A stretch of DNA of 64,000 bases from Membranihabitans maritimus (GTDB lineage Bacteria > Bacteroidota > Bacteroidia > Chitinophagales > Saprospiraceae), in assembly GCF_021729145.1 (NCBI RefSeq), contig NZ_JAJSLW010000011.1:162932-226931 (forward strand). Direction: 5' to 3'. Position numbers and translations under genes: made by a program. Below the pieces are notes generated by a model that was not told the origin of the DNA, did no database searches, and was given only the letters and a program-made list of their open reading frames with translations. This document shows positions 1 to 9,525 of the stretch, piece after piece (position 1 is the first letter of the stretch; each line of letters begins with the position of its first letter).

Positions 1-620
1 CAATATATTATAGAGGGAAAGGAGGGAAAACATATACAACTTGTGTTATTAAATGTTCTTTTGATGGAAAAGATTTGGGGTATTTGGAACACGGCTCGGA
101 ACTAAGTATAGATATTGACAGAGGTTTGTTCGAGCCTTCACTGACCCGGTTTGGAGATGAATACTACCTGACTATAAGAAATGATAAAAAAGGATATTGG
201 GCAAAAAGCGAAGATGGTTTGAATTTTTCGGAACCTCAGGTTTGGAGATTTGATAACGGAGAAGAAGTTGGGACGTATAATACGATGCAGCATTGGGTTA
301 CGCATTCGGAAGGATTGTTCCTGGTATATACGCGAAAGGGAGCCAATAATGATCATGTAGTGAGACACAGAGCGCCTCTTTTTATTGCTCAAGTAAATTC
401 GCAATCAATGAACTTGATTAGGGAAACAGAGAGAATACTTGTTCCCAATCGGGGTGCTAGTGTGGGCAATTTTAGTGTTACAAATATAAATGAAAATGAA
501 ACATGGGTAACAGTGGCCGAAAGGATGACGGGTAAAGGAGAAGAATTATTTGGAGCAAGTGGAAATGTTTATGCTTCGAAAATTAAATGGGGACGCTCTA
601 ATTATGTATGGAATAGGTAA
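1..620 (+). CDS. Sialidase-like beta-propeller protein, 3' part only
   Basis: The frame is open to the left edge, so the true start lies outside the window; about 205 C-terminal residues are visible. The text is typical of six-bladed sialidase/glycosidase propellers of Bacteroidota: a blade start with FDGKDLGYLEHG, a segment FEPSLTRFGDEYYLTIRND, and an Asp-box-like S-E-D-G-L-N-F at nt 207-227. A later tyrosine stretch (FLVYTRKG) also fits. Whether it is a true exo-sialidase cannot be judged, because the N-terminal arginine triad and any signal peptide are missing. It lies 27 nt before the GntR gene, on the same strand as SusC, SusD and the aldolase, which fits a sialic-acid-like utilisation locus. 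The substrate is inferred. Confidence 0.65.
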   Translation, partial: IYYRGKGGKTYTTCVIKCSFDGKDLGYLEHGSELSIDIDRGLFEPSLTRFGDEYYLTIRNDKKGYWAKSEDGLNFSEPQVWRFDNGEEVGTYNTMQHWVTHSEGLFLVYTRKGANNDHVVRHRAPLFIAQVNSQSMNLIRETERILVPNRGASVGNFSVTNINENETWVTVAERMTGKGEELFGASGNVYASKIKWGRSNYVWNR

Positions 621-647
621 AATTGACTTTATCACTAATATTAAAAT

Positions 648-1358
648 ATGGAAGAAGAATTAAGAAGTATTACACTAGTAGATCAATTAGAACATAAGTT
701 GTTAAAATATATTAAAGAGGCTGATTTAAGAGAAGGAGATTCTCTTCCTTCGGAGAGTTTCTTTTCGGAAAAGTATAATGTAAGTAGAAATTTAGTGAGA
801 GAGAGTCTGTCTCGGTTGAAAATGCTAAATATCATTGAGAGTAGAAGAAGACGTGGTATGGTTATCAAAGAAGCAGATCCTATGGTGAATTTTGTTAAAG
901 TTATTAGGTCTAATCTTATTGGTAAACAATCAATGCTTGACTTGATAGAATTACGTTGCGCAATTGAAATTGGTATTACTCCCATGATTTTTAAGAGTGT
1001 GGACCACAATGATATTTTGGAACTAGAGGAAATTGTTGATCGAGAAAACAAATTAGGGGATGTAAAAGTGAGTGTTGAAGATGAAATAAATTTTCATACT
1101 AGAATATATCAAATAGTGGATAATTCCTCATTGTTAACCTTACAGAATGTATTAATTCCAATCTTTAGCTATGCTCATTCCAACTTTTTAGATTTCAATA
1201 ATTATGTTCAAAGATTGAGGGATGAAGGTAGGATTGTCTCTCATAATGATCTGGTTGATTTTATAAAAGAGGGTGACGAAAGTGGATATAAGGAAGGAAT
1301 TGAAAGACATTTAAGAGCTTTTCTAGACTATGTATATGAGTTCAAAAAGGAAAAATAA
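648..1358 (+). CDS. GntR-family transcriptional regulator, FadR subfamily (HTH + FCD)
   Basis: A 236-aa cytoplasmic repressor or activator. Residues 10-75 form the winged helix-turn-helix with the GntR signature LPSE at 33-36, the recognition segment NVSRNLVRESLSRL around 44-57, and a basic wing RRRRG at 66-70. The rest is an alpha-helical FCD ligand domain: an RCAIE segment near 103, D-E-x-N-F-H near 145, and late histidines that usually bind a metal and the sugar-acid ligand. FadR-type regulators often control hexuronate or sialic-acid genes. Its place directly upstream of susC, susD and the aldolase suggests it regulates them. The stop codon sits in the left arm of a strong hairpin. Confidence 0.85.
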   Translation: MEEELRSITLVDQLEHKLLKYIKEADLREGDSLPSESFFSEKYNVSRNLVRESLSRLKMLNIIESRRRRGMVIKEADPMVNFVKVIRSNLIGKQSMLDLIELRCAIEIGITPMIFKSVDHNDILELEEIVDRENKLGDVKVSVEDEINFHTRIYQIVDNSSLLTLQNVLIPIFSYAHSNFLDFNNYVQRLRDEGRIVSHNDLVDFIKEGDESGYKEGIERHLRAFLDYVYEFKKEK

Positions 1359-1384
1359 GCAGGAAATAGCAGTTCCTGCTTATT
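1354..1384 (+). terminator. Strong hairpin between the GntR gene and susC
   Basis: A perfect 12-bp inverted repeat, AATAAGCAGGAA / TTCCTGCTTATT, with a 7-nt loop. The left arm overlaps the GntR stop codon. The downstream sequence is A/T-rich but has no clean T-run, so it may be a terminator, a processing/stability hairpin setting different SusC and GntR levels, or an attenuator. Confidence 0.6.
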
Positions 1385-1426
1385 CTAAATTTATCCGATA
1401 TTACTTAATAGATAAAACACAAAAGT

Positions 1427-4400
1427 ATGAATTATTGGCAAATTTCAAAATGCCTTTTAGGGTATTACTTGCGGAATATGGGCTTTAAACTTTTTTTAAT
1501 ACCGTTATGCTGTGCAATAACGTGGACTTTATCTGCTCAGACCATAAATATTAAAGGAGAGGTGGTTGATAGTCGGGGTGAAATACTGATAGGAGTCAAT
1601 GTCTTAAATGAGAGTTCCGGTAAGGGTACAACAACCGATTTTGATGGTACTTTTATTATAGAGGCTTCAATAGGAGACTGGTTGGTATTTTCCTATGTAG
1701 GATATGCAGTGCAACGTTTGAAGATCGAAAACGACAACAGATTATCGATTACTTTGCGGGAAAGCGCAGATGTACTCGACGAAGTTGTTGTTGTGGGATA
1801 CGGTACATTACGGAGTTCGAGAATTTCTAGTTCAGTATCTAAACTGAGTTCAGAAGACTTAAATAATTCAACCTTTGCTCGAGTTGACCAGGCGATGGCA
1901 GGCAAAATTGCGGGGATACAGTTGCAAGAATCGAATGGAGGAGCCCCAGGATCGAGTTTATCAATCAAAGTTAGAGGAGTTAATTCAATATCCAGATCTA
2001 ATAGCCCTTTGATCGTAGTTGATGGTTTTCCTATTTCGGGGGATATTGGTTTTATAAATCCAAAAGATATAGAATCCATTGAAGTGTTGAAAGATGCTGC
2101 GTCAGCAGCAATTTATGGTTCAAGAGGATCTAATGGTGTTATTTTGATTACAACTAAAAAAGGTCGAGAAAAAACACCGACCTTTAGTTTTAGCAGTACT
2201 TTTGGATTACAGGGACAATTAGGAGAAGTAGGAGTGTTGAATCGTGACGAATATTTGGAATTTGCGATTGAAGAGAGAACTAATAGTGCCATTTATCAGG
2301 GTATAGATCCTGCTACTCTAACTTCTCGACCACCAGACACAAGATATTCCATAGATCCACAATGGATCTCAAATCCGGAATCATTTCCTGATAACAACTG
2401 GCAAGATTTGATCAATAGAGTGGCGCCAATAAATAACAATCAACTTTCGTTATCCGGTAGTTTGGGTTCTCTTAAATATTATTCCTCTGTAAATTATTTG
2501 GATCAAAAAGGTATTATTTTAGGAAGTGATTTTCAGAGGACTTCATTTAGATCCAATTTAGAAGGAAGTCCTTTAGATTTTTTGACCTTGGGAATAAATT
2601 TTAGTATTTCTTATTCCACAGGGAATGATCCCAGGTCCAATTGGAACCAGGGGCCTGTTAGTAGATCTATTTTAGTAGCTCCAATAGTTGAGTTGGGTCA
2701 GCAAACATTCAGGGGTGGGTATTACCCATATCACTTAGATGCGTATCTGAATCCTGTAAGTTTGGTTAATGAAATGAAGAATCTAATCACTATTCAAAGA
2801 ACTATTGCCAATCCTTTCATTCAATTTGAACCAGTTAAAAATCTTTTCATACGAAATATGACCGGGTTTGATGTCAGCAATAAGTCAAATGAATATTTTC
2901 TGCCAAATAATATTAATAGAGGGAGGGGAGCCGTTGGAAATGCAACAAATGATGCTGGTAAGGGGTTTTTGAGTGAGACAACTGTATCCTATTTATTGGA
3001 AAGGGATAAATTGGGGGTTAATTTATTAGCTGGGTATTCGTTCCAAAGTCAAATGGATTATAATTCTTTTTTGGAAAAATCCGGATTCCCTGACGATGAA
3101 ATACAAACATTAAATGCTGGAACAGTTGTAAATTCTGCAACTGATTCAAGAACAGAATGGGATCTTATTTCATATTTTGGAAGATTGAATATGGAGTATG
3201 AAGGAAAGTATCTTTTGACAACGAGTCTAAGGAGAGATGGTTCCTCCAGGTTTCATAAAAGTAGTAGATGGGGATTGTTCCCTTCATTATCGATAGGTTG
3301 GAATGTCGATCGGGAAAATTTTATGGTAAATAATAAGTTTTTATCTTCTCTTAAGCTAAGAGCTAGTTATGGTACTACGGGTAATAATAATGTTGGGAAT
3401 TATGCATATTCAAGTCTTCTGAATCAAAATAACTACGTCGGACCAAATGAGGAGGTTATTGTGGGGTATAGTCAAAATGGATTTTCCAATACTGATCTTA
3501 CATGGGAGACTACTGAAATTTTGGACTTTGGATTTGATATAGGTATTTTAAAAGATAGAATTAATTTGACAATTGATTATTACATATCCGATACTAAGGG
3601 ACTTCTGTTAAACGTACCAATTCCTGGGATAACAGGTTTTAATTCGGCACTACAGAATATTGGGGAAGTGCAAAATAAAGGTGTTGAATTGGAATTCATG
3701 ACAAATAATCTTAATGGAAAGGTTAATTGGAATACTTTTTTTAATATTTCTTTTAACAAGAACATCGTTAAAAAGTTGGGTCCTACTGGGAGTCCAATTA
3801 TTTCTTCCATAAGAGAAGCATCCACAATAACAGAAATTGGTAGGTCGATCGGAGAATATTATATGTTTGAAACCAGTGGTATATTTATGGATCAAAGTGA
3901 TTTAGATAAATATCCGACTTACAAAAGACAGGAACCAGGTGATCTTATTTATGTGGATCAAAATGGAGACGGACAAATTACTATTGCAGATAGGACACAT
4001 GTAGGTAGTAATCTGCCTAAGTTTATTTTCGGACTAACTAATAAATTTGATTTAGGGAATCTTTCATTTTCTTTTTTTATTGATGGCCAATATGGCAACA
4101 AGTTACTAAATATAGCTAAAGCACAGCACGGTCAATCACGGGGGAATGTATACGATTATTGGTTAAATCGGTGGCGTTCACCTGAGAATCCGGGTGATGG
4201 CAAGACTCCGCGCGCTGTTGTGACCGATAATCTTACTACTCCATCTGATTTTTGGTTACACGATGCCAGTTTTATTCGAATTAGAAATGTTTCACTAGGT
4301 TACATATTATCGGATAAGATACTCAGTAAATTATCAGGATTGAATGTATTGAAATTAAGCTTGACAATTGATAATCTTTTAATGTTTGATGAATATTATC

Positions 4401-4513
4401 ATAATGTTCAGACAGGTACATGGAGTAATTCAGCCTTAGTTCCTGGAGTTGAATTTGATTCCACATATCCATTGGCAAGGACATTCAATTTTGGGATTGA
4501 TGTAACTTTTTAA
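1427..4513 (+). CDS. SusC/RagA-family TonB-dependent outer-membrane transporter
   Basis: A 1028-aa outer-membrane transporter that imports glycan fragments with its SusD partner, energised by TonB. An internal Met at residue 18 (nt 1478) begins a better signal peptide, MGFKLFLIPLCCAITWTLSAQ, and may be the real start. A carboxypeptidase-regulatory-like domain spans about 40-112, followed by the SusC TonB-box motif DEVVVVGYG at 118-126. The plug carries the SusC signatures VDGFPI and NGVILITTKKG. The remainder is the 22-strand barrel, ending in the aromatic-rich RTFNFGIDVTF. SusD follows after 18 nt. Base composition is AT-rich compared with the symporter downstream. Confidence 0.93.
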   Translation: MNYWQISKCLLGYYLRNMGFKLFLIPLCCAITWTLSAQTINIKGEVVDSRGEILIGVNVLNESSGKGTTTDFDGTFIIEASIGDWLVFSYVGYAVQRLKIENDNRLSITLRESADVLDEVVVVGYGTLRSSRISSSVSKLSSEDLNNSTFARVDQAMAGKIAGIQLQESNGGAPGSSLSIKVRGVNSISRSNSPLIVVDGFPISGDIGFINPKDIESIEVLKDAASAAIYGSRGSNGVILITTKKGREKTPTFSFSSTFGLQGQLGEVGVLNRDEYLEFAIEERTNSAIYQGIDPATLTSRPPDTRYSIDPQWISNPESFPDNNWQDLINRVAPINNNQLSLSGSLGSLKYYSSVNYLDQKGIILGSDFQRTSFRSNLEGSPLDFLTLGINFSISYSTGNDPRSNWNQGPVSRSILVAPIVELGQQTFRGGYYPYHLDAYLNPVSLVNEMKNLITIQRTIANPFIQFEPVKNLFIRNMTGFDVSNKSNEYFLPNNINRGRGAVGNATNDAGKGFLSETTVSYLLERDKLGVNLLAGYSFQSQMDYNSFLEKSGFPDDEIQTLNAGTVVNSATDSRTEWDLISYFGRLNMEYEGKYLLTTSLRRDGSSRFHKSSRWGLFPSLSIGWNVDRENFMVNNKFLSSLKLRASYGTTGNNNVGNYAYSSLLNQNNYVGPNEEVIVGYSQNGFSNTDLTWETTEILDFGFDIGILKDRINLTIDYYISDTKGLLLNVPIPGITGFNSALQNIGEVQNKGVELEFMTNNLNGKVNWNTFFNISFNKNIVKKLGPTGSPIISSIREASTITEIGRSIGEYYMFETSGIFMDQSDLDKYPTYKRQEPGDLIYVDQNGDGQITIADRTHVGSNLPKFIFGLTNKFDLGNLSFSFFIDGQYGNKLLNIAKAQHGQSRGNVYDYWLNRWRSPENPGDGKTPRAVVTDNLTTPSDFWLHDASFIRIRNVSLGYILSDKILSKLSGLNVLKLSLTIDNLLMFDEYYHNVQTGTWSNSALVPGVEFDSTYPLARTFNFGIDVTF

Positions 4514-4531
4514 AAATTCAAAATAATAAAA

Positions 4532-5989
4532 ATGAAAACTTTAACTAAAATTGGAATTTTAATCTTTACGATGTTTTCATGTCAAAATAAACTTGACCTT
4601 ATACCAATTTCTTCAAAGACTGATTCCGGATTTTATATTACATCGGAGCATATTGAGCAAGCTCTTGCAGGATGTTATGATGCATTACAGGAGGCAAAAG
4701 TGAATCAGAATTTTTCATATATGTTGACTGAGGCCAGATCTGATAATACATGGCAAACAACCTTTTACGATGACGGACAATTTTGTAGATTCTCAGAAGA
4801 CGCTTTGAATACTACTTTAGCTACCGCATGGAATAATCTGTATAATTATATTAACAGGTGTAATAGAGTTATATATTATGTTGGGGAAATTGATGCTCAA
4901 GAATCTTCTAAGAATCAATGGAAGGGGGAGGCTTTATTTATAAGGAGTTTACTGTACTTTGATCTTGTCCGTATTTTTGGAGAAGTTCCAATCGTAATTG
5001 AACCGTTGACAATTGATGATGCCTATGAAGTTCCCAAAAGTACGATTCAGGAAGTTTATGATGTTATCAAAAATGATTTATCAGAAATAGTGAATAATAA
5101 TTGGTTGTCCACAGAGATTTTTCCTGGACGAGCCAACATTTATGCTGCAAAAGCTCTTTTGGGGAAAGTATTGATTTATAGATCAGGTTATCCATTGAGA
5201 ACTAATGAGTGGTCACAAGCTAAACTATTATTTGAAGATGTTATTGGGTCCGGAGAATTTGAATTTTTTGAAAATTATGATGATATTTTTGCCTTTGAAA
5301 ATGAAAATGCCGGACAAAGTTTATTTGCTATTAAGTTTGTTGATGGTACTAACGAAGGAAATAGTTTCCCTTCAAGAAATGCACCGAATGAAATAGATCC
5401 ATCTGATTTTGTCTTTGGTGGGACTCCATTTCGTTTACATATTACAGAAGATATTGCTAAGGAAATATTTCCTGCAACTAATGATTTTAGAAAACAATCC
5501 GCTTTAAGAATGTCTTGGTTAAATAAATCTGGAGATACTATAACAAATGATCCATGGTGTCGAAAATACAGTGAATACAAGGACCAAATAAATGGTCCGG
5601 TAAGTGGCCTCAATAACTGGAACATTGATTTTATATTAATAAGGTTTACAGACGTAATGATGTTATATGCAGAAGCTTTAAATGAATTGGAAGGTCCCAA
5701 TGGAGAAGCTTTGGCTATCCTTAATAGGGTAAGAGCAAGAGCCGGTCTGGAACCGAACCCTCAGACGGATAAGGAAACATTCCGCCTGTGGATGGAGCAG
5801 GAGCGTAGGAGTGAGTTTTGTTTCGAAAACGAAAGGTGGTTTGACCTCGTACGTACCGATCGGGCGTTGGATGTAATGCAAGCTTTCCTGGAAAGACAAG
5901 GTGGTACCTTTGTTAATAATTTTACGGATCGAAGTAAATATTATTATCCCATTCCTCAGTCGGTAACTGACCTTACAGGTATTAAATAG
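4532..5989 (+). CDS. SusD/RagB-family nutrient-binding lipoprotein
   Basis: A 485-aa cell-surface lipoprotein that caps the SusC barrel and binds the glycan. It has a short lipoprotein signal with lipobox MFSC and Cys17. The typical SusD features are an N-terminal segment with FYITSEHIEQALAGCYDAL, TPR-like helices (GEALFIRSLLYFDLVRIFGEVPIV), and the C-terminal LYAEALNE, LNRVRARAGL and ERRSEFCFENERWFDLVR motifs, ending with YYPIPQSV. Length is normal for the family. It is in an operon with susC (18-nt gap) and the aldolase (30-nt gap). The last 280 nt are distinctly GC-richer than the rest of the gene (see findings). Confidence 0.93.
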   Translation: MKTLTKIGILIFTMFSCQNKLDLIPISSKTDSGFYITSEHIEQALAGCYDALQEAKVNQNFSYMLTEARSDNTWQTTFYDDGQFCRFSEDALNTTLATAWNNLYNYINRCNRVIYYVGEIDAQESSKNQWKGEALFIRSLLYFDLVRIFGEVPIVIEPLTIDDAYEVPKSTIQEVYDVIKNDLSEIVNNNWLSTEIFPGRANIYAAKALLGKVLIYRSGYPLRTNEWSQAKLLFEDVIGSGEFEFFENYDDIFAFENENAGQSLFAIKFVDGTNEGNSFPSRNAPNEIDPSDFVFGGTPFRLHITEDIAKEIFPATNDFRKQSALRMSWLNKSGDTITNDPWCRKYSEYKDQINGPVSGLNNWNIDFILIRFTDVMMLYAEALNELEGPNGEALAILNRVRARAGLEPNPQTDKETFRLWMEQERRSEFCFENERWFDLVRTDRALDVMQAFLERQGGTFVNNFTDRSKYYYPIPQSVTDLTGIK

Positions 5990-6019
5990 AAGTTTTATTT
6001 CTTATTATTTAAAAAATTT

Positions 6020-6940
6020 ATGATAATTAAAAGCAAAATTAAGGGATTGATAGTTCCTACTTTTACCCCTCTTGATAGTAGAGGTGAGTTAAAACTTGAA
6101 ATGATTGATAGATATGCTAGATATTTAGTGTCGATCGGTGTGGATGGAGTTTTTATTTGCGGTACAACAGGAGAAGGACTCTTGCTTTCTGTTGAAGAAA
6201 GACAAAAAATTCTTGAAGCTTGGATGTTGCATAGTAATAATCTTACGGTTATTGTTCATATTTCTTCTACAAGTTATAAAGATTCAATACGTTTAGCGTC
6301 TCATGCGAAAACTATTGGGGTTGACGCAATAGCTTGTATGGGACCATGTTATTTTCCCCCAAACGGGGTTTCAGAATTGGTTGAATTTAATAAGAGAATT
6401 GCATATTCAGCCCCAGAAATTCCTTATTATTATTATCATATACCTAGTGTATCAAGAGTTGATTTACCCATGGTTCAATTTTTAAGCAAAGTTGAAGATG
6501 AAATTCCAAATTTTTGTGGGATTAAATTTACTTCAAAGAATTTAGTCGATTTTCAAGAATGTATCCGGTTGGAAAATTATAAGTTTGATATACTAAACGG
6601 AAATGATGAATATTTTTTAAATGGTATGCTATACGGGGTTGAAGGGAGTATTGGAACATCATTTAATTTTATACCACAATTGTATTTGGACATTAAAGAA
6701 GCTTTTGAGAATAATGATATAAAAGGAGCTTTAGACTATCAGGCAAGAGCTATTGACTTTGTTAAGTTAATGCTTAAATATGAGAATGCTATAGTCAGTT
6801 CCAAAGCAATTTTTAAAATCATGGGTTTGGACCTGGGACCCTGCCGATTGCCTCTCAGAAATTTAACAGATGTTGAAAATCGCTCGCTGGAGGCAGACCT
6901 GAAAGTATTAGGTTTTTTTAATTCCATATCAACATGCTAA
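6020..6940 (+). CDS. nanA: DHDPS/N-acetylneuraminate lyase-family aldolase
   Basis: A 306-aa class I aldolase of the DapA/NanA superfamily, cytoplasmic. The pyruvate-binding motif GTTGEG is at 48-53, the catalytic tyrosine in YYYHIP at 137-142 (Tyr139), and the Schiff-base lysine in GIKFTS at 167-172 (Lys169). NGNDE at 193-197 resembles the NG-DE substrate loop of neuraminate lyases. The YYYHIP/GIKFTS combination favours N-acetylneuraminate lyase or a related 2-keto-3-deoxy sugar-acid aldolase over lysine biosynthesis. It sits between susD and a symporter whose start overlaps its end by 7 nt. The gene symbol is provisional because substrate specificity is inferred. Confidence 0.75.
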   Translation: MIIKSKIKGLIVPTFTPLDSRGELKLEMIDRYARYLVSIGVDGVFICGTTGEGLLLSVEERQKILEAWMLHSNNLTVIVHISSTSYKDSIRLASHAKTIGVDAIACMGPCYFPPNGVSELVEFNKRIAYSAPEIPYYYYHIPSVSRVDLPMVQFLSKVEDEIPNFCGIKFTSKNLVDFQECIRLENYKFDILNGNDEYFLNGMLYGVEGSIGTSFNFIPQLYLDIKEAFENNDIKGALDYQARAIDFVKLMLKYENAIVSSKAIFKIMGLDLGPCRLPLRNLTDVENRSLEADLKVLGFFNSISTC

Positions 6941-9363
6941 AAGTTCATATCCGATGTGTTTTTTGGGTTAGTACTTTTCTTTTATTTCTAAACTGTTCTG
7001 GTATTTCTACCAGTATGCCCGAAAATAATATTCAAGCACTGAACAAACTCAAAGAGGCAACCCGGTCCAATGATTTTTGGGTTCGGGTTCATGCATACGA
7101 ATTTTTACAACAATTGGGATATCACGAGTGGGTGGACTCGTCTTTTTACGGACTTTTAGATGTTTATGGAAATGAACCTGAAAAACGAATCGGAGTTTGG
7201 AGAATTGGGGTCCGTGGAGGAAAAACAAAGAAAGAAAAGGAAAATTACATAGATAAAATTCGGGATGTTTACCTTAACGCTAAAAGTCCGGATCGTTTGC
7301 ATGCCGCTGAAACATTGGCCAAGTTGGGTGTTTCTCTTAAAACTTTTCCACCCGGATTGGTAAGCAATGATTTGGAAAGCGGTGGTGTATTGAGGGGATT
7401 TGTACTTTGGGGAAACAGCCTTCCCGCAGATCCCGGAGGCGAAATTGATATTCAGGGCCTCCTGGAATTGTTTCCGACAGAAAAAAAAGAGGTACAGGAA
7501 ATCTTGGCTTACGGGATTATGAAGATGAAGGCTGAGATACCGCAGGAGGTCCGGTTGGAAATGGAAGGCATAACCGCGGATTTTTCGTTTTCGAATTTGA
7601 CACGGAATCGGATAAGTTTGGCTCTGACTGCTGACAATCATCAGGTCATGGGCGATACGGGAATAAAAGATCATTACAGGAATATGATTCTTAGTAATGT
7701 AAAGAGCACTCGTTTCGAAGCGTGTGAAATGATGGCTTATTACGGGGACAAAACGCTGATACCTGACCTGTATAGAGTACTTACCGGGCAGAATGTTTTG
7801 GAATCCGGAGAAGGCAGGTCAGTTTTGGAAAGTATGAACCTGGATTGTCAGAGTGCAGCTGCTTTTGCGTTATTGTCCATTGAGCGTAAGAAGGACAAGC
7901 ATTTATCAGTCTGGGATTGGGGCGTTATTGCTTTTTTTCTCCTGATGATGTTGGGGATCGGTTTTTATTATTCGAGAAGGGCTTCCAGTAAAGAAGATTA
8001 TTTATTGGGAGGCCGGACTATGAATCCCTTTATGGTGGGGCTTTCTTTATTCGCTACTTTATTGAGCACACTGAGTTATCTGGCGTATCCCGGGGAACTG
8101 ATCAAGTACGGGCCTATGGTCGCTTTTGGTATATTATCCTTTCCCGTGGCGTATTGGATCGTAGGAAAGTTCCTTATTCCGGAATTTATGAAGCTCAATG
8201 TGACCAGTGCCTATGAAGTGTTGGAGCTGAAGCTGGGACATAACGTACGGAATCTGGGAACAGTATTTTTCCTTCTTCTCCGTTTTTTATGGATGTCCAC
8301 GATCATATATGCTACGGTCACCACGGCACTTTCTACGATTATGGGCTTTTCTGAGAAATGGGTTCCCCTTATTTGCCTGATTATAGCGTTAATTACGGTT
8401 TTATATACTACTCTGGGCGGAATAAAAGCAGTTGTCCTGACAGATGCGATTCAGTCTTTTATTTTACTGGGTGGGGCGATATTGACCATAATTATTATAT
8501 CTTCCCGATTCGGTAATTCGATGGATTGGTTTCCCCGGGAATGGTTGTCCCACTGGGAAGAATTGCAGTGGGGGATTGATTTCAAACAGAGAATGACTAT
8601 TGGCAATATCTTTGTAATGACCCTTGTGTGGCAGGTATGTACTGCTGGCTCCGATCAAATGGCTATTCAACGTTACCTTTCAACGGGTAGTAAAAGAGAA
8701 GCTAAATGGTCGCTTAAAGTTTCATTAATGTCCAATGCCTTGGTTCAATTGGTGCTGGCAGTATTGGGGTTGGCTGTTCTTTCTTACTTTGTGAAATTTC
8801 CCGAAGATTTGGAATTCGGAACAAATGTATATGAGAATGCCGATGCCTTGTTCCCGAGGTTTATTCTTGTTGGACTTCCGGTTGGTATCAGTGGCCTGGT
8901 GGTAGCAGGAATAATGGCTGCAGCTATGTCCAGTCTTTCTTCCGGGCTCAATTCTTCTTCTTCCGTGCTATCAGAGGATGTCCTGGATCGTCATTTCCCT
9001 AAATTATTCAAAACGGTGGATCCATTGAAACAGGTACGTCTGATTTCCGTGATTTTAGGTATCGTTGTTTCAGTATGTAGTATGTTCATAGGATATATAG
9101 AAGGAAACTTACTCGATGTAGTCATCAAAGTAGTTAATCTCGTAGTAGCACCTTTGTTCGTTTTGTTCTTTATGGCATTGTTTGTGCCCAAAGCAACGGA
9201 TAAGGGAACGTTCTTCGGAGGAATTTTTTCTTTGTTGGTAGCTATTTTAATTGCTTTTACAGAAATTTTTGGCCTAAGTGTCCTGACCATTATGCCCGTT
9301 TCCCTGATCGCCGGTATAGTATCAAGTTATTTGTTTAGCGAATTGGATCGACAATTCCTCTGA
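6934..9363 (+). CDS. Sodium:solute symporter (SSS family) with extracytoplasmic helical N-terminal domain
   Basis: An 809-aa protein combining two parts. It begins with a lipoprotein-type signal (lipobox LFLNC, Cys21), then about 300 residues of hydrophilic helical, HEAT-like sequence (for example ALNKLKEATRSNDFWVRVHAYEFLQQLG). From about residue 324 a classical SSS transporter follows with roughly 13 membrane segments, including the family signature GGRTMNPFMVGLSLFATLLST and a conserved GLVVAGIMAAAMSSLSSGLNS stretch. SSS proteins include sialic-acid transporters such as SiaT. The 7-nt overlap with the aldolase gene supports co-translation. Ordinary SSS proteins are about 450-550 aa, so the N-terminal domain is an addition. 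Whether Cys21 is really lipidated is inferred. Confidence 0.85.
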   Translation: MLKVHIRCVFWVSTFLLFLNCSGISTSMPENNIQALNKLKEATRSNDFWVRVHAYEFLQQLGYHEWVDSSFYGLLDVYGNEPEKRIGVWRIGVRGGKTKKEKENYIDKIRDVYLNAKSPDRLHAAETLAKLGVSLKTFPPGLVSNDLESGGVLRGFVLWGNSLPADPGGEIDIQGLLELFPTEKKEVQEILAYGIMKMKAEIPQEVRLEMEGITADFSFSNLTRNRISLALTADNHQVMGDTGIKDHYRNMILSNVKSTRFEACEMMAYYGDKTLIPDLYRVLTGQNVLESGEGRSVLESMNLDCQSAAAFALLSIERKKDKHLSVWDWGVIAFFLLMMLGIGFYYSRRASSKEDYLLGGRTMNPFMVGLSLFATLLSTLSYLAYPGELIKYGPMVAFGILSFPVAYWIVGKFLIPEFMKLNVTSAYEVLELKLGHNVRNLGTVFFLLLRFLWMSTIIYATVTTALSTIMGFSEKWVPLICLIIALITVLYTTLGGIKAVVLTDAIQSFILLGGAILTIIIISSRFGNSMDWFPREWLSHWEELQWGIDFKQRMTIGNIFVMTLVWQVCTAGSDQMAIQRYLSTGSKREAKWSLKVSLMSNALVQLVLAVLGLAVLSYFVKFPEDLEFGTNVYENADALFPRFILVGLPVGISGLVVAGIMAAAMSSLSSGLNSSSSVLSEDVLDRHFPKLFKTVDPLKQVRLISVILGIVVSVCSMFIGYIEGNLLDVVIKVVNLVVAPLFVLFFMALFVPKATDKGTFFGGIFSLLVAILIAFTEIFGLSVLTIMPVSLIAGIVSSYLFSELDRQFL

Positions 9364-9441
9364 GGATGCTGATAAGAACAGAAGTTTTAGAAGTCGAAAG
9401 AAATAACACAGTAAAACCATCTGCATACATATGCGAAATCT

Positions 9442-9465
9442 GTGGGCTGGAATAGATATTCCCAC
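9442..9465. terminator. Possible hairpin between convergent genes
   Basis: In the 162-nt gap between the convergent symporter and oxidoreductase genes, GTG and GGAATA pair with TATTCC and CAC, with a 4-nt bulge. There is no T-run on either strand; a weak terminator candidate. Confidence 0.3.
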
Positions 9466-9525
9466 TGATCAGTACAGTTAGGTACAGAATATGATATATA
9501 TTATCCTATAGTTTTCCGAATATAT

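Noticed and set aside
7156..7674. A 172-codon antisense frame within the symporter gene
   Set aside because: No family features and composition typical of an antisense shadow.
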